From Pseudobutyrivibrio sp. (lineage in GTDB: Bacteria; Bacillota; Clostridia; Lachnospirales; Lachnospiraceae): DNA of 64,000 bases. The position numbers and the translations under genes were made by a program. The stretch spans positions 1 through 64,000 of the forward strand of contig JAILKL010000075.1 of NCBI GenBank assembly GCA_024693775.1, read 5' to 3'. The notes beneath the pieces were generated by a model. The model did no database searches and was not told the origin of the DNA. It worked only from the letters and a program-made list of their open reading frames with translations. Positions 42,003-51,772 of this stretch are shown here, piece by piece; the stretch's first letter is position 1, and each line of letters begins with the position of its first letter.

Positions 42003-42524
42003 ATGAATTACAAAATTAGAGCTGCAAAGGTGGAGGATGCCACAGCTATTCATGATATTTATGGATACTATGCAGCAAACACCTTTATTACATTTACTGA
42101 AATAAATCCATCAGTTGCTGAATATGCTGATAGTATCACGGAGACACAGAAAAACTATCCATATTTGGTAGCATATGATGAAAATAATAAAATACTTGGC
42201 ATGGCATATGCTGGTCAGATTAGACATCACGATGCCTACAGATATTCTGTGGAGACTACTATTTATGTAGCTCCAGATGTGCCAAAGCACAGTGGAATTG
42301 GTTCTGCTTTATATGCGGAACTTGAAAAGCAATTATCTTACATGGGTTACAAATTCATGTATGGAGTTATTACAGATGACAATGAGGCAAGTATAGCCTT
42401 CCATAAAGCACTTGGATTTACCGAGGTTGGACATTTTACTGATATTGGTTACAAGTTTGGCCAGTGGAAGGGTATTGTTTGGTATAGAAAGCAGATAGGT
42501 GATCTATCTCAAATGAATAATTAG
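42003..42524 (+). CDS. GNAT family N-acetyltransferase
   Basis: IRAAKVEDATAIHDIYGYY...; HSGIGSALYAELEKQL; NEASIAFHKALGFTEVGHF. Confidence 0.92.
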   Translation: MNYKIRAAKVEDATAIHDIYGYYAANTFITFTEINPSVAEYADSITETQKNYPYLVAYDENNKILGMAYAGQIRHHDAYRYSVETTIYVAPDVPKHSGIGSALYAELEKQLSYMGYKFMYGVITDDNEASIAFHKALGFTEVGHFTDIGYKFGQWKGIVWYRKQIGDLSQMNN

Positions 42525-42535
42525 GAGTTTATGTT

Positions 42536-43537
42536 ATGAAAAAAGGGTTCAGGTATTTTTTTACCTCTGTCTTATCTATCTTTTTAACATTAATTGTTGT
42601 TTCAGTTATTTATATAGTCTGCGACAATGATTCAAAGGTAGATGTTGAAAAAGGACAGACCTACACCAGCGAAGAGGTAGAGGTAATGGTGGAGGATGCA
42701 AAGGAAGAGGGAAGACAGGGCCTTCTTGATCAGATCAGAACATCCCTTGAGGAGGGCAATCCTATCATCTCTATTTTAAAGGGATTTTATCCTGATTACA
42801 TAATTGTTGCTGCAAATAGCAAATACAATTTTATTCAGATTGATCATTCTCTTGCTATGAATAGCTACAATATTGACAACCTTACAGAAAATGAAAATGG
42901 TGTTTATCAGTATTCTGTTGATGGTGATGTTGTTTCTCACTTTGGTATAGATGTATCTTCGCACCAGGGTGATATTGATTGGCAGTCAGTTGCCGATTCT
43001 GGAGTAGAGTTTGCAATAATCAGAGCTGTGTATCGTGGATACGGTACAGGCAAGATTGTAGTAGATGAAAAATGTATCCAAAATATCGAGGGTGCCCAGG
43101 CCGCTGGAATAAAGGTTGGTGTTTATGTATTCTCACAGGCTATTACACAGGCAGAGGTTTTAGAGGAGGCATCTACTGTAAAAACACTATTAGAGGGCTA
43201 CACCTTAGATTTACCGGTTGTATTTGACGTAGAAAAGGTTACTGACAAATCAGGACGTATGAATCAGCTCACAGTTGATGAGCGTACAAATGTTACAAAG
43301 GCATTCCTTGAGGACATGGAAGCCTCTGGCTATGATACCATGATTTATCACAACACTGAAATGGGTGCAATGCTTTTAGATCTTTCTCAGTTAACTGAAT
43401 ACAAAAAATGGTTTGCAGGCTACAATAAAGAATTTTATTGGCCATATGAATTTGATGTATGGCAATATTCTGAATCTGGCAAGGTCAGTGGAATTGACGG
43501 AAATGTTGATTTTGATATTTGGCTTGGAGATTATTAG
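42536..43537 (+). CDS. GH25-type lysozyme, membrane anchored
   Basis: HFGIDVSSHQGDIDWQSVADSGVEFAIIRAVYRGYGTG; VVFDVEKVTD; KWFAGYN...FDVWQYSESGKVSGIDGNVDFD. Confidence 0.92.
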   Translation: MKKGFRYFFTSVLSIFLTLIVVSVIYIVCDNDSKVDVEKGQTYTSEEVEVMVEDAKEEGRQGLLDQIRTSLEEGNPIISILKGFYPDYIIVAANSKYNFIQIDHSLAMNSYNIDNLTENENGVYQYSVDGDVVSHFGIDVSSHQGDIDWQSVADSGVEFAIIRAVYRGYGTGKIVVDEKCIQNIEGAQAAGIKVGVYVFSQAITQAEVLEEASTVKTLLEGYTLDLPVVFDVEKVTDKSGRMNQLTVDERTNVTKAFLEDMEASGYDTMIYHNTEMGAMLLDLSQLTEYKKWFAGYNKEFYWPYEFDVWQYSESGKVSGIDGNVDFDIWLGDY

Positions 43538-43547
43538 AAATATAATA

Positions 43548-43569
43548 AGCAGGGATTTAACTCCCTGCT
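43548..43569. terminator. Convergent terminator
   Basis: agcaggga-tttaac-tccctgct followed by atttta. Confidence 0.7.
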
Positions 43570-43579
43570 ATTTTAATGC

Positions 43580-44668
43580 TTATTTTAATAATATAGCTGC
43601 TAATTTATCATTGTCCTCAGGATTCATAAAACAGAATCTTATGTAATTTTCTCCAAGGTATGGGAAAGTAGAGCAATCGCGAATCATAAGACCTTCTTTG
43701 ATGCATCTATCAAATAATTCCTGACTGGTAAGACCATCCTCCATAATTTGTAGTAGCATGAAATTGCCTTGAGGCTTGTAAGGCTTAAATCTTGATGACT
43801 TTTTAAATAAGTCATACATTCGATTTCGCTCTGTTGTAATAAGCTTTCTAGTGGCCTCAATATATTCTGAATCGGAGAACATAATAGTGCCAGCCACAAC
43901 TGCAATTGAATTGATAGTCCATGGATCCTTGCGTCTATTCATGGTTTGCATCAAATCTGCATCTGAACAAATTGCATATCCCAAGCGAAGACCAGGAGCT
44001 GCAAAGAATTTGGATGTACCGCGCAAAATTACAATGTTTCCATAGGTTCTTGTAAGTGGAACAGAAGAGATTTCTTTGATGTTTTCAGCAAACTCAACGT
44101 AAGTCTCATCAACCATTACAAAAATATCGCATTCCTTGCATGCATCTAGAATTAGTCGCATGTCATGGTTATTTATAGCTGTTCCTGTTGGATTGTTTGG
44201 ATTACATATTACAAGTAAATCAATATCTTCAGAAAGCTTGGAAATAAAATGATTTACATCTAAAACGTAATCATTATCCTCCCTGAGAGGATAGTAGATG
44301 GTTTTGCCACCTCCCAATGAGATTTCTCTTTCATATTCGGAATATGTAGGCCCTAAAATCATTGCCTTTTTAGGCTCTTTAATTTGAATAAATAAAGAAA
44401 TTAGCTCTGTGGAGCCGTTTCCTACAATTATATTTTCAATTTCAGTATTGCAATAATCAGCTATGCTCTGACGTAGTGTCACATAATCTCTATCTGGATA
44501 TGTGGTAATGCAATCAATTTCACTAGCTATTTTTTCTCTAAGGCGAGGAGATATACCTAGTGGATTTACATTTGCAGAAAAGCTGATAATGTCTTCCTTT
44601 TTTATACCGTAAATCTTTTCTATTTTTTCCAAATCACTGCCGTGAAAATGGTCTTTATGCTTAATCAT
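43580..44668 (-). CDS. Histidinol-phosphate aminotransferase / CobD-like class I/II aminotransferase
   Basis: SFSANVNPLGISPRLREKI; CNPNNPTGT; VILRGTSKFFAAPGLRLGYAI; start corrected to ATG ending at 44668. Confidence 0.88.
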   Translation of the reverse strand: MIKHKDHFHGSDLEKIEKIYGIKKEDIISFSANVNPLGISPRLREKIASEIDCITTYPDRDYVTLRQSIADYCNTEIENIIVGNGSTELISLFIQIKEPKKAMILGPTYSEYEREISLGGGKTIYYPLREDNDYVLDVNHFISKLSEDIDLLVICNPNNPTGTAINNHDMRLILDACKECDIFVMVDETYVEFAENIKEISSVPLTRTYGNIVILRGTSKFFAAPGLRLGYAICSDADLMQTMNRRKDPWTINSIAVVAGTIMFSDSEYIEATRKLITTERNRMYDLFKKSSRFKPYKPQGNFMLLQIMEDGLTSQELFDRCIKEGLMIRDCSTFPYLGENYIRFCFMNPEDNDKLAAILLK

Positions 44669-44741
44669 GTCCCTGCCTCCTTGTCTTGCATGTAATTCTA
44701 TCACCACTGAATAAAAAATTCTATTATATAATCTATTTGAT

Positions 44742-44769
44742 TTCAAAACACAACATGTTGTGCTATAAT
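44742..44769 (+). promoter_or_regulatory. Putative promoter with embedded operator-like palindrome for the 44.8-51.7 kb operon
   Basis: TTCAAA (44742-44747) - 16 nt - TATAAT (44764-44769); perfect palindrome CACAACATGTTGTG at 44749-44762. Confidence 0.5.
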
Positions 44770-44816
44770 TTTTAGTGAATATCCTAGAATTAGTATGCGT
44801 AAAAGGGAGCATTGTT

Positions 44817-47800
44817 TTGAGAAAGAGAATCTATCGAATTTCCGAAGATAAATTCGACGACTTAAAACCTAATATAGAATTTGATTCTGAAGACATTCAG
44901 GAGACCTGCTTCATTGGAGAAGAATTCAAGGGCTCATTTTCATTCAAGAGCACTAATGAAGTAAACATGAAGGGTATTGTTTATTGTAACAATCCATACG
45001 TTACAATAGCAGATCCATGGTTTTCAGGAGAAAATGTTAGGATTGAGTATTCAGTCAATAATCTTAATTTTAAAGTTTCAGAGTATTTAGAGGGAATTTT
45101 TACGGTAATCTGTCCAGGTATCGAAAAAGAAATCCCATTCAAAATTACATACACAAAGCCATCTTTGGTAGTTTCCACTGGAGAAATACATTCATTAGAT
45201 GACTTTTCAAAGTTTGCACAATCTCGATTTTCAGAGGCTGTAGCATTGTTTTATTCTGACCGTTTTGCAGACTTTATTTCAGAATACGACAAAAAGACAC
45301 GCCTATTATATAGAGGCTTCAAGGGCGCACCTTTATCGGCAGTAAATGTAGACGAGTTTTTGGTAGCCTGTGGCCAAAAGGAGACCATGAACTTTGATCT
45401 ACCTCAGGAGACCAGACACTACTATGAGGTTGCAGAAAATATAAAGGGCGAGATTGAAATCACTAGAAATACTTGGGGTTATATCGACATCCATGTTCAG
45501 TCAGATGCGGATTTTGTATCTGTTGAAAAGGATTACATTACCGCCGATTTCTTCCTTGGCTCTATCTTCAATATGAATTATTACATTCACAAGGAAAAAA
45601 TGCATGCTGGTATGAATTATGCCCGCATTTCCTTTGATTATCGTGATATTCATAAAGAGATTATTATTATGGCCACTGCTGATAAGGAAGGTCTTGTTTT
45701 AGACAGCGTTTCTCACGAAAAAAACAAGCTGGTCCTTAAGCTATTCCGTAATTACGAAGAATTTAGACTTAGAAGAATCACAACAGGACAGTGGTGCAAG
45801 GATACAATGGACATCCTTGAAACCATAAATGACAATCCAGAAAATGAAAACTTCATTCTTCTTGTTCGCGCTCTACTTTTTATTACAAACAAGCAAAGAC
45901 AAGAGGCCTTATGGATTATTCAGGATCTAAAGCGCACCATAGAAGATAAGCGCAGTACAGAATGGGCGTTCTTGCTTTATTTATGCACATTAATAGAGCC
46001 TGAGGAATCCTACGTAGATAGACTGACAGACAATATTGAAACTATTTTCAAGGAACACCCTGATGATATTAATATTTTCTGGTTCTTATTATTCCTTAGA
46101 AAGGAATATTTAAAGAATCCATCTGCAAAGCTTAGAGATATTGCTGAGTGGGTTGAGTCAGGCAACGAAACACCGCTTTTATTTATAGAGGCTTATTATA
46201 TATATTTACAGGACACTTATCTAATTAATACTTTTGATGATTTTACATTAAAGGTATTAGGCTGGGCCAAGAAACGTGGAGCCATTACAAAGGACATTGC
46301 CATTCAGATGATTCATGTTCTTGAATCAGAAAGAGTGTACAATCCAAAGGCTTTCGAAATCCTAGAGGCTTGCTACGAGGTTTATCCTGATTTACAGCTT
46401 TTATTTGGCATAGTTACTTATATTCTAAAGGCGGAGACCTCAGAGGAAAAATTCCTCAAATGGTACCGCATGGCTATAGAATCAAATCTTCATATCTCTG
46501 GTATTTTTGAAGCCTATATGAATGCCTTGCCTACTCAGTCTGTAGATAGATTACCTCAGCTTGTTACTATGTTTTTCAAATATAACAACGAGCTTACAGC
46601 CGATAGAAAGGCTCTTTTATATGCCAATATTATTTTGCACAAGGATGAGGATCCAGAGACCTACAATGATTACGAGCGCACCATAGAGACCTTCGCATTA
46701 GAGCAGCTCAAGTTTGGTAGACTAGATGACAATCTTGCTATTTGTTATCAGTGCCTTATGGATATGGGCATTTTCGATAATGAGGTGGCAAAACGTATTT
46801 CCGAATTAGTATTCAAGAAAAAGATTGCGGTTATTTCACCTACCATCAGACGAGTTATCCTATACCAGGATGAGTTCAAGGGGCCTACAACGGCGCCAGT
46901 CATAGATCATCAGGCATATATTAATTACGTTGGCACTGAGGGTGTTATATTTCTTGAAAACAAAGAGGGCTATTTGATTGCAGATGAAAATGGCTATTTG
47001 GTCGAGGAGATTTTAGCCTCTGAAAACCATATAGAAAAGCTTCATGAGCTTTCACCAGATACATTTTCATTTGTTTTAGAGGATATCAATAAAAAGAACG
47101 ACATTACTGATTTTACAGCCGACGATGTGAAGGGGGCCATAACTTTACTGCATTCTCCACTTATTTCAGAAGAGTACAGAAACAGCTTATATCCAAAGCT
47201 AATTGAGTTTATGCGCATTCAAAATCAAGAAGAGGTTCTTGAACAGCATTTTATGGAAGAGGCTGATCTAAAGCTTTTATCAGAGAATATTATTGCAGAG
47301 GTTATTGATTTATTTATTTCTCGGGGAAAATATGATGAAGCTTATTATATGATGCAGCACACAAATGCTAGATGTCTAAAGCTGGACGCTGCCACAAGAC
47401 TTTGCCAGCATTTAATCAGCAAAGAGACCACAGAAACAGATGATTTCCTTATCACACTTACTGCAGACTTGGTATCTAGAGGCTCAGTAAATAATGATAT
47501 GGTCTATTATTTAGTTCAGCACTACGTTGGCCCTACAAAGACCATGATGGTTATTTATAAAAATGCCTATGAAAAGGGCGGAGATGTTGTAGAATTTGCG
47601 GAGCGTATACTTATCCAGTGTCTTTACAGAGATTTCCTTTGTGAGGACATTATTACAGTATTTGATTCCTATATGGCCAGAAAGCACAACAGAATGGTTG
47701 TGGAGGCCTTCCTTACCTACGAAGCCCACGATTATCTTGTTAATGGCGCAGATATTCCAGAGAGAGTTTTTGCTTACATTTTCAATCGTTTTTCAAAGGC

Positions 47801-48353
47801 TCAGTCAGTAAACGAAAGCATGCGAATTGCATTACTCAAATTCCTATGTCTAGAGGAAACCCTAGACGAGGAGGAAGAGGATATGTTAGATATGCTTATG
47901 GGCGATTCCATCATTAGAAATCAATACTTTGGTTTCATGAAGAATTGCAACTCAAAGCTAAAAATTAAATATCATCTTTATGATAAATATTTCGTTGAAT
48001 ATAGAGGCGAAAAGAGAGCATATATTTCTATCAATTATTCTATTAATGGCTCTGAGGAAAAGACAGAGGATATGATAGAAATGTATGATGGCTATTATGT
48101 AAAACAATTTATTCTATTCTTCGGAGATGAGCTTAAATATCAAATTATTGACGAGGGCAATCCATCAGAGCCACTTGTTTCAAAGGAATATACACGTGGA
48201 GATGATGTGGATGACAATATCGGCGGTAGATTCCAGATGATGAACGATATAAAGCGTCACAAAATCTACAACGAGCAAGAAGAATTAGTTAGAGATTTAA
48301 AGAAATATCAGGGACTTAATGTTGTCGCTGATGAATTATTTACTATTATCTAA
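44817..48353 (+). CDS. Large uncharacterised protein (DUF5717-like): N-terminal beta-sandwich-like region and long alpha-helical repeat region
   Basis: TTG start after aaaagggagc; about 1178 aa; family name from memory of Lachnospiraceae annotations. Confidence 0.7.
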   Translation: MRKRIYRISEDKFDDLKPNIEFDSEDIQETCFIGEEFKGSFSFKSTNEVNMKGIVYCNNPYVTIADPWFSGENVRIEYSVNNLNFKVSEYLEGIFTVICPGIEKEIPFKITYTKPSLVVSTGEIHSLDDFSKFAQSRFSEAVALFYSDRFADFISEYDKKTRLLYRGFKGAPLSAVNVDEFLVACGQKETMNFDLPQETRHYYEVAENIKGEIEITRNTWGYIDIHVQSDADFVSVEKDYITADFFLGSIFNMNYYIHKEKMHAGMNYARISFDYRDIHKEIIIMATADKEGLVLDSVSHEKNKLVLKLFRNYEEFRLRRITTGQWCKDTMDILETINDNPENENFILLVRALLFITNKQRQEALWIIQDLKRTIEDKRSTEWAFLLYLCTLIEPEESYVDRLTDNIETIFKEHPDDINIFWFLLFLRKEYLKNPSAKLRDIAEWVESGNETPLLFIEAYYIYLQDTYLINTFDDFTLKVLGWAKKRGAITKDIAIQMIHVLESERVYNPKAFEILEACYEVYPDLQLLFGIVTYILKAETSEEKFLKWYRMAIESNLHISGIFEAYMNALPTQSVDRLPQLVTMFFKYNNELTADRKALLYANIILHKDEDPETYNDYERTIETFALEQLKFGRLDDNLAICYQCLMDMGIFDNEVAKRISELVFKKKIAVISPTIRRVILYQDEFKGPTTAPVIDHQAYINYVGTEGVIFLENKEGYLIADENGYLVEEILASENHIEKLHELSPDTFSFVLEDINKKNDITDFTADDVKGAITLLHSPLISEEYRNSLYPKLIEFMRIQNQEEVLEQHFMEEADLKLLSENIIAEVIDLFISRGKYDEAYYMMQHTNARCLKLDAATRLCQHLISKETTETDDFLITLTADLVSRGSVNNDMVYYLVQHYVGPTKTMMVIYKNAYEKGGDVVEFAERILIQCLYRDFLCEDIITVFDSYMARKHNRMVVEAFLTYEAHDYLVNGADIPERVFAYIFNRFSKAQSVNESMRIALLKFLCLEETLDEEEEDMLDMLMGDSIIRNQYFGFMKNCNSKLKIKYHLYDKYFVEYRGEKRAYISINYSINGSEEKTEDMIEMYDGYYVKQFILFFGDELKYQIIDEGNPSEPLVSKEYTRGDDVDDNIGGRFQMMNDIKRHKIYNEQEELVRDLKKYQGLNVVADELFTII

Positions 48354-48361
48354 GGAGTACT

Positions 48362-49600
48362 ATGAGCAATCAAGATGGTGCATATTTAGGCGTAGACATT
48401 AGCGCAAAAAGCACAGTTTTAAGTGTATACAAATCAAATATGGATGAGCCTTCTACGGTTAGCACAATTCTTGGTCAAGAAAATTTTACTATACCCACAG
48501 CCTTGGCCAAAAGAATAGGCATGGGACAATGGTTTTTTGGTGATGAGGCCATTAAAAAGAGTAAGTCTAAGGAAGCCGTGCTTGTGGATGATTTATACAA
48601 CAAGGCTAGAGATAATGAATCTATCTATATCGACGGCGAGAGCTATGCGGCCAGAGAATTGCTAGTGATTTATTTCAAAAAGCTATTTTCCATTCCTGGT
48701 CCAATGGCAGCTATTTCTTCCATTGAAAAGCTGGTTATCTGCGTCGAGACAATTTCATTAGAAGTAATGGAATTGATGAATTTTATTGCTTCTAGATTAA
48801 ATATCTCCTCTGATAATCTTATGCTTTTAGATAGAAGAGAAAGCTTTTACTACTATGCTTTATCCCAAAAGCCCGAGTTGTTTTTATACAATGTAGCTCT
48901 TTTTGATTACAGTGGCACTAATATGGTATCTTGCGTTTTATCTAGAAATCAAAATACAAGACCACAAATTATATCTTTAGATGTCATTAACCATGGTGAG
49001 CTTGATGATAATCATGATCAGAGCTTTGACAGAATTATTTCTGATACCTTCGGCTCTACATTGTTCTCTTGCGTTTATCTTGTGGGAGATGGCTTCGATG
49101 GTCAATGGATGAAGGAAAGCCTTACTCACCTTTGCCGTGGCAGAAAGGTTTACCTTGGCAAAAACCTTTATTCAAAGGGGGCTTGCTACGCCGGATTAAT
49201 CAAATCCACAGATAAGGATTGGCCATTTATTTATATTGGTGACAATGATTTAAAGCTAAATCTATCCATAAAGATTTTGGATAACAATGAGATGAAATTT
49301 TTGACACTCATTGACGCAGGACAGAGCTGGTATGACGCAAACGGAGAGTGTGAGGTCATTCTCGACGGTGATCCAGAAATAGAATTCTATATTCAAAAGC
49401 CAGAATCCAGAGAGGCTCATATAGAGCTTTTGGAGCTGACTGATATTCCGAAAAACCGTGAAAACAGAACTACTAGACTTAGAATAGAAGCATCACCTAT
49501 TTCTGATGTGGCTATTTCAATTACTATTACAGATTTGGGCTTTGGAGAGATTTCTCCATCCTCTGGTCTCACCTGGGATCATACTATTTCATTAAAGTAG
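48362..49600 (+). CDS. Hsp70/ASKHA-like ATPase (DUF5716-like)
   Basis: phosphate-1-like AYLGVDISAKSTVLSVY, phosphate-2-like VALFDYSGTNMVSCVL, adenosine-like VYLVGDGFDGQWM, YSKGACYAGL; C-terminal IELLELTDIPKNRENRTTRLRIEASPISDVAISITI resembles the Hsp70 beta-SBD. Confidence 0.7.
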   Translation: MSNQDGAYLGVDISAKSTVLSVYKSNMDEPSTVSTILGQENFTIPTALAKRIGMGQWFFGDEAIKKSKSKEAVLVDDLYNKARDNESIYIDGESYAARELLVIYFKKLFSIPGPMAAISSIEKLVICVETISLEVMELMNFIASRLNISSDNLMLLDRRESFYYYALSQKPELFLYNVALFDYSGTNMVSCVLSRNQNTRPQIISLDVINHGELDDNHDQSFDRIISDTFGSTLFSCVYLVGDGFDGQWMKESLTHLCRGRKVYLGKNLYSKGACYAGLIKSTDKDWPFIYIGDNDLKLNLSIKILDNNEMKFLTLIDAGQSWYDANGECEVILDGDPEIEFYIQKPESREAHIELLELTDIPKNRENRTTRLRIEASPISDVAISITITDLGFGEISPSSGLTWDHTISLK

Positions 49601-49607
49601 GTATTTT

Positions 49608-50438
49608 ATGAGCACATTGATTTATTGCAAAAATTCCATAGCGGCTTCTCCCTATTACATCGAAGAGGCATCTTTAAATGTTTATTCCTTAGAAGAGCTT
49701 AGCTACTTTATTTTGAACAACGTATATTTGTTGTCAAACAAGCTAGAGTCTGTTGAATTATGCAATTGGATAGGGAGAGAGCTAAAGCAAAAAAAGCTTT
49801 CTGAGGACTTGATGAATCTGGTTCAAAGCAATGCACCTTTACATATTTTTGTGGGACATATTTTGGCTTCAAACGGATATGCTTCACCAAAGGAAATAAA
49901 GGATTTGTTGTCCATCATAGCAACCTTTGAAAACAAATCAGAATCAGAGCGCAAAAAAATGCGTGCCGACAGATTAATGAAATCTGGAAAATACGTAGAT
50001 GCCATATATGAATACGAAACCCTACTATCTGAGGATGTGGTAAAAACCATGTCAAAAACTGTTGAAGGTGATGTTTATCACAATTTAGGCTGCGCATTTG
50101 CAAAATTATTTTTATTTGATGAAGCTGTAAAAAGCTTTGATGAAGCCTATAAGAAAAATCAAAAAAAGCAATCCTTGTATTGCCTACTATATTCCATTAG
50201 ATGTATGGGCGATAAAGAGCTTTTTGATTCATATATAGCAAAATATCAGGTATCACCTGAATATGTAGAGGATGTTAGAGAAATAGTAAAAAATGCAACA
50301 GTAAAGGACGAGATTTTATCCTTCAATCAATCCATCCAATCACTTGTAAAAGAAGGGGACAATGATAGATTTTCACAGGTGGTTGCAAAGGTAATCGATG
50401 GTTGGAAGGACGAGTATATAAAGACCTGTAGAATCTAA
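49608..50438 (+). CDS. TPR-containing protein
   Basis: DVYHNLGCAFAKLFLFDEAVKSFDEAYKKN TPR motif; preceding ADRLMKSGKYVDAIYEYETLL. Confidence 0.65.
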   Translation: MSTLIYCKNSIAASPYYIEEASLNVYSLEELSYFILNNVYLLSNKLESVELCNWIGRELKQKKLSEDLMNLVQSNAPLHIFVGHILASNGYASPKEIKDLLSIIATFENKSESERKKMRADRLMKSGKYVDAIYEYETLLSEDVVKTMSKTVEGDVYHNLGCAFAKLFLFDEAVKSFDEAYKKNQKKQSLYCLLYSIRCMGDKELFDSYIAKYQVSPEYVEDVREIVKNATVKDEILSFNQSIQSLVKEGDNDRFSQVVAKVIDGWKDEYIKTCRI

Positions 50439-50465
50439 ATAATTGAGTTATGAGGGGATAATGCA

Positions 50466-51698
50466 ATGGGGATTTTTACTAGACGAAAAACAAAAAAGGA
50501 ATTGCGAGCAGCCAAAATAGATGATGCTTTTAACAGGGTTTATTCTCAAATAGACAATATTGAATCCTGGGAAGATCCCAAAAAACTAGAGCATTATATT
50601 TTGGATTCCTGTGAGCAAATCATTGCCTCCACCAAGGAGATGGAACGTCAAAAAACAGAGTATCGTATAGTGACCACATATCTAAACGATATTAAAAAAA
50701 TAGAAAACCTTCCAAGAGATGAGGCAAAAGAGCTAAGAAATACCGCCTCTCGTATTCTAGAGCTGGAGCATTCTATTTTGACCACTAAAAATGTTCAGCG
50801 CAATATTTCAGAAGAGCAGTTTGAGGTGATTTCTGCTGACGAAGCCACCATGGCTGAAATTATTAATCGTTTTGCATCAGATGAAATATATCAAGCAAAG
50901 CTTAAAAAGAATCTGGCCTATATGGAAGGCGAAAAGAGCAGATGGGAAATAGAGCGAGAATTACTTAGTACTCAAAATAAAGCATTGAAGCGTAGTGCTT
51001 TGATTCTTACCACCAGCTTTATGGCATTTATTCTATTTCTTGCCATAATTATTATTTCCACTAAGGCAGATTTGTCTGGTCTATTGTTTGCATTATTCTT
51101 TTTATGTGCACTAGGCGGATTTTTGATTTTTCTTCGTCAAAATGGTATTCGAAAGGAAAACCATGAAGCTATTGTCCGATTAAATCAATCTATTAGCATG
51201 TTAAATGTAGAACGAATGAAATTTGTAAATGTTACAAATGGAATCGAATATCAAAAGGACAAGTATCATGTACATAATTCTGCAGAGCTACAATACGTAT
51301 GGGAGCAATACATTGATAAAATAAAGGATCAGCAGCGCTACATTAAAAATAACGAGGATTTAGAATTTTATAGCAGCAAGCTAGAGCGAATCCTTGAGGG
51401 TATCGGATTAAATGATGATAAGATTTGGATGAATCAAATCAACGCTTTAATCAACAAAGAGGATATGAGCGAATGTAGGCACAGACTTGTGCTAAGACGT
51501 CAAAAAATTCGTGATAGAATGGATGATAACAGACGTATTATTCAAGGTGAGAGAGACGAAATTGAGAGAATGATGACAGCCCACGACCATTACTTGCCAG
51601 AAATAAAAGAGATTATAAAATCAGTGGACAAGCTTTGTGGCACTCATGCCAGCAGCAATGTAGTGCTTATGAATAATCATAAAAATATAGGTTTTTGA
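50466..51698 (+). CDS. Coiled-coil membrane protein of unknown function
   Basis: Charged helical N-terminus, two TM helices (ALILTTSFMAFILFLAIIII; LLFALFFLCALGGFLIFL), long charged helical C-terminus; same operon. Confidence 0.6.
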   Translation: MGIFTRRKTKKELRAAKIDDAFNRVYSQIDNIESWEDPKKLEHYILDSCEQIIASTKEMERQKTEYRIVTTYLNDIKKIENLPRDEAKELRNTASRILELEHSILTTKNVQRNISEEQFEVISADEATMAEIINRFASDEIYQAKLKKNLAYMEGEKSRWEIERELLSTQNKALKRSALILTTSFMAFILFLAIIIISTKADLSGLLFALFFLCALGGFLIFLRQNGIRKENHEAIVRLNQSISMLNVERMKFVNVTNGIEYQKDKYHVHNSAELQYVWEQYIDKIKDQQRYIKNNEDLEFYSSKLERILEGIGLNDDKIWMNQINALINKEDMSECRHRLVLRRQKIRDRMDDNRRIIQGERDEIERMMTAHDHYLPEIKEIIKSVDKLCGTHASSNVVLMNNHKNIGF

Positions 51699-51740
51699 TT
51701 TTCCTCAGAAAAACGGAAATCGTAAATACCAAGAAAAATA

Positions 51741-51768
51741 AAAGCCGATGCTATTAAGCATCGGCTTT
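51741..51768. terminator. Bidirectional terminator
   Basis: aaagccgatgc-tattaa-gcatcggcttt. Confidence 0.85.
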
Positions 51769-51772
51769 GGTT

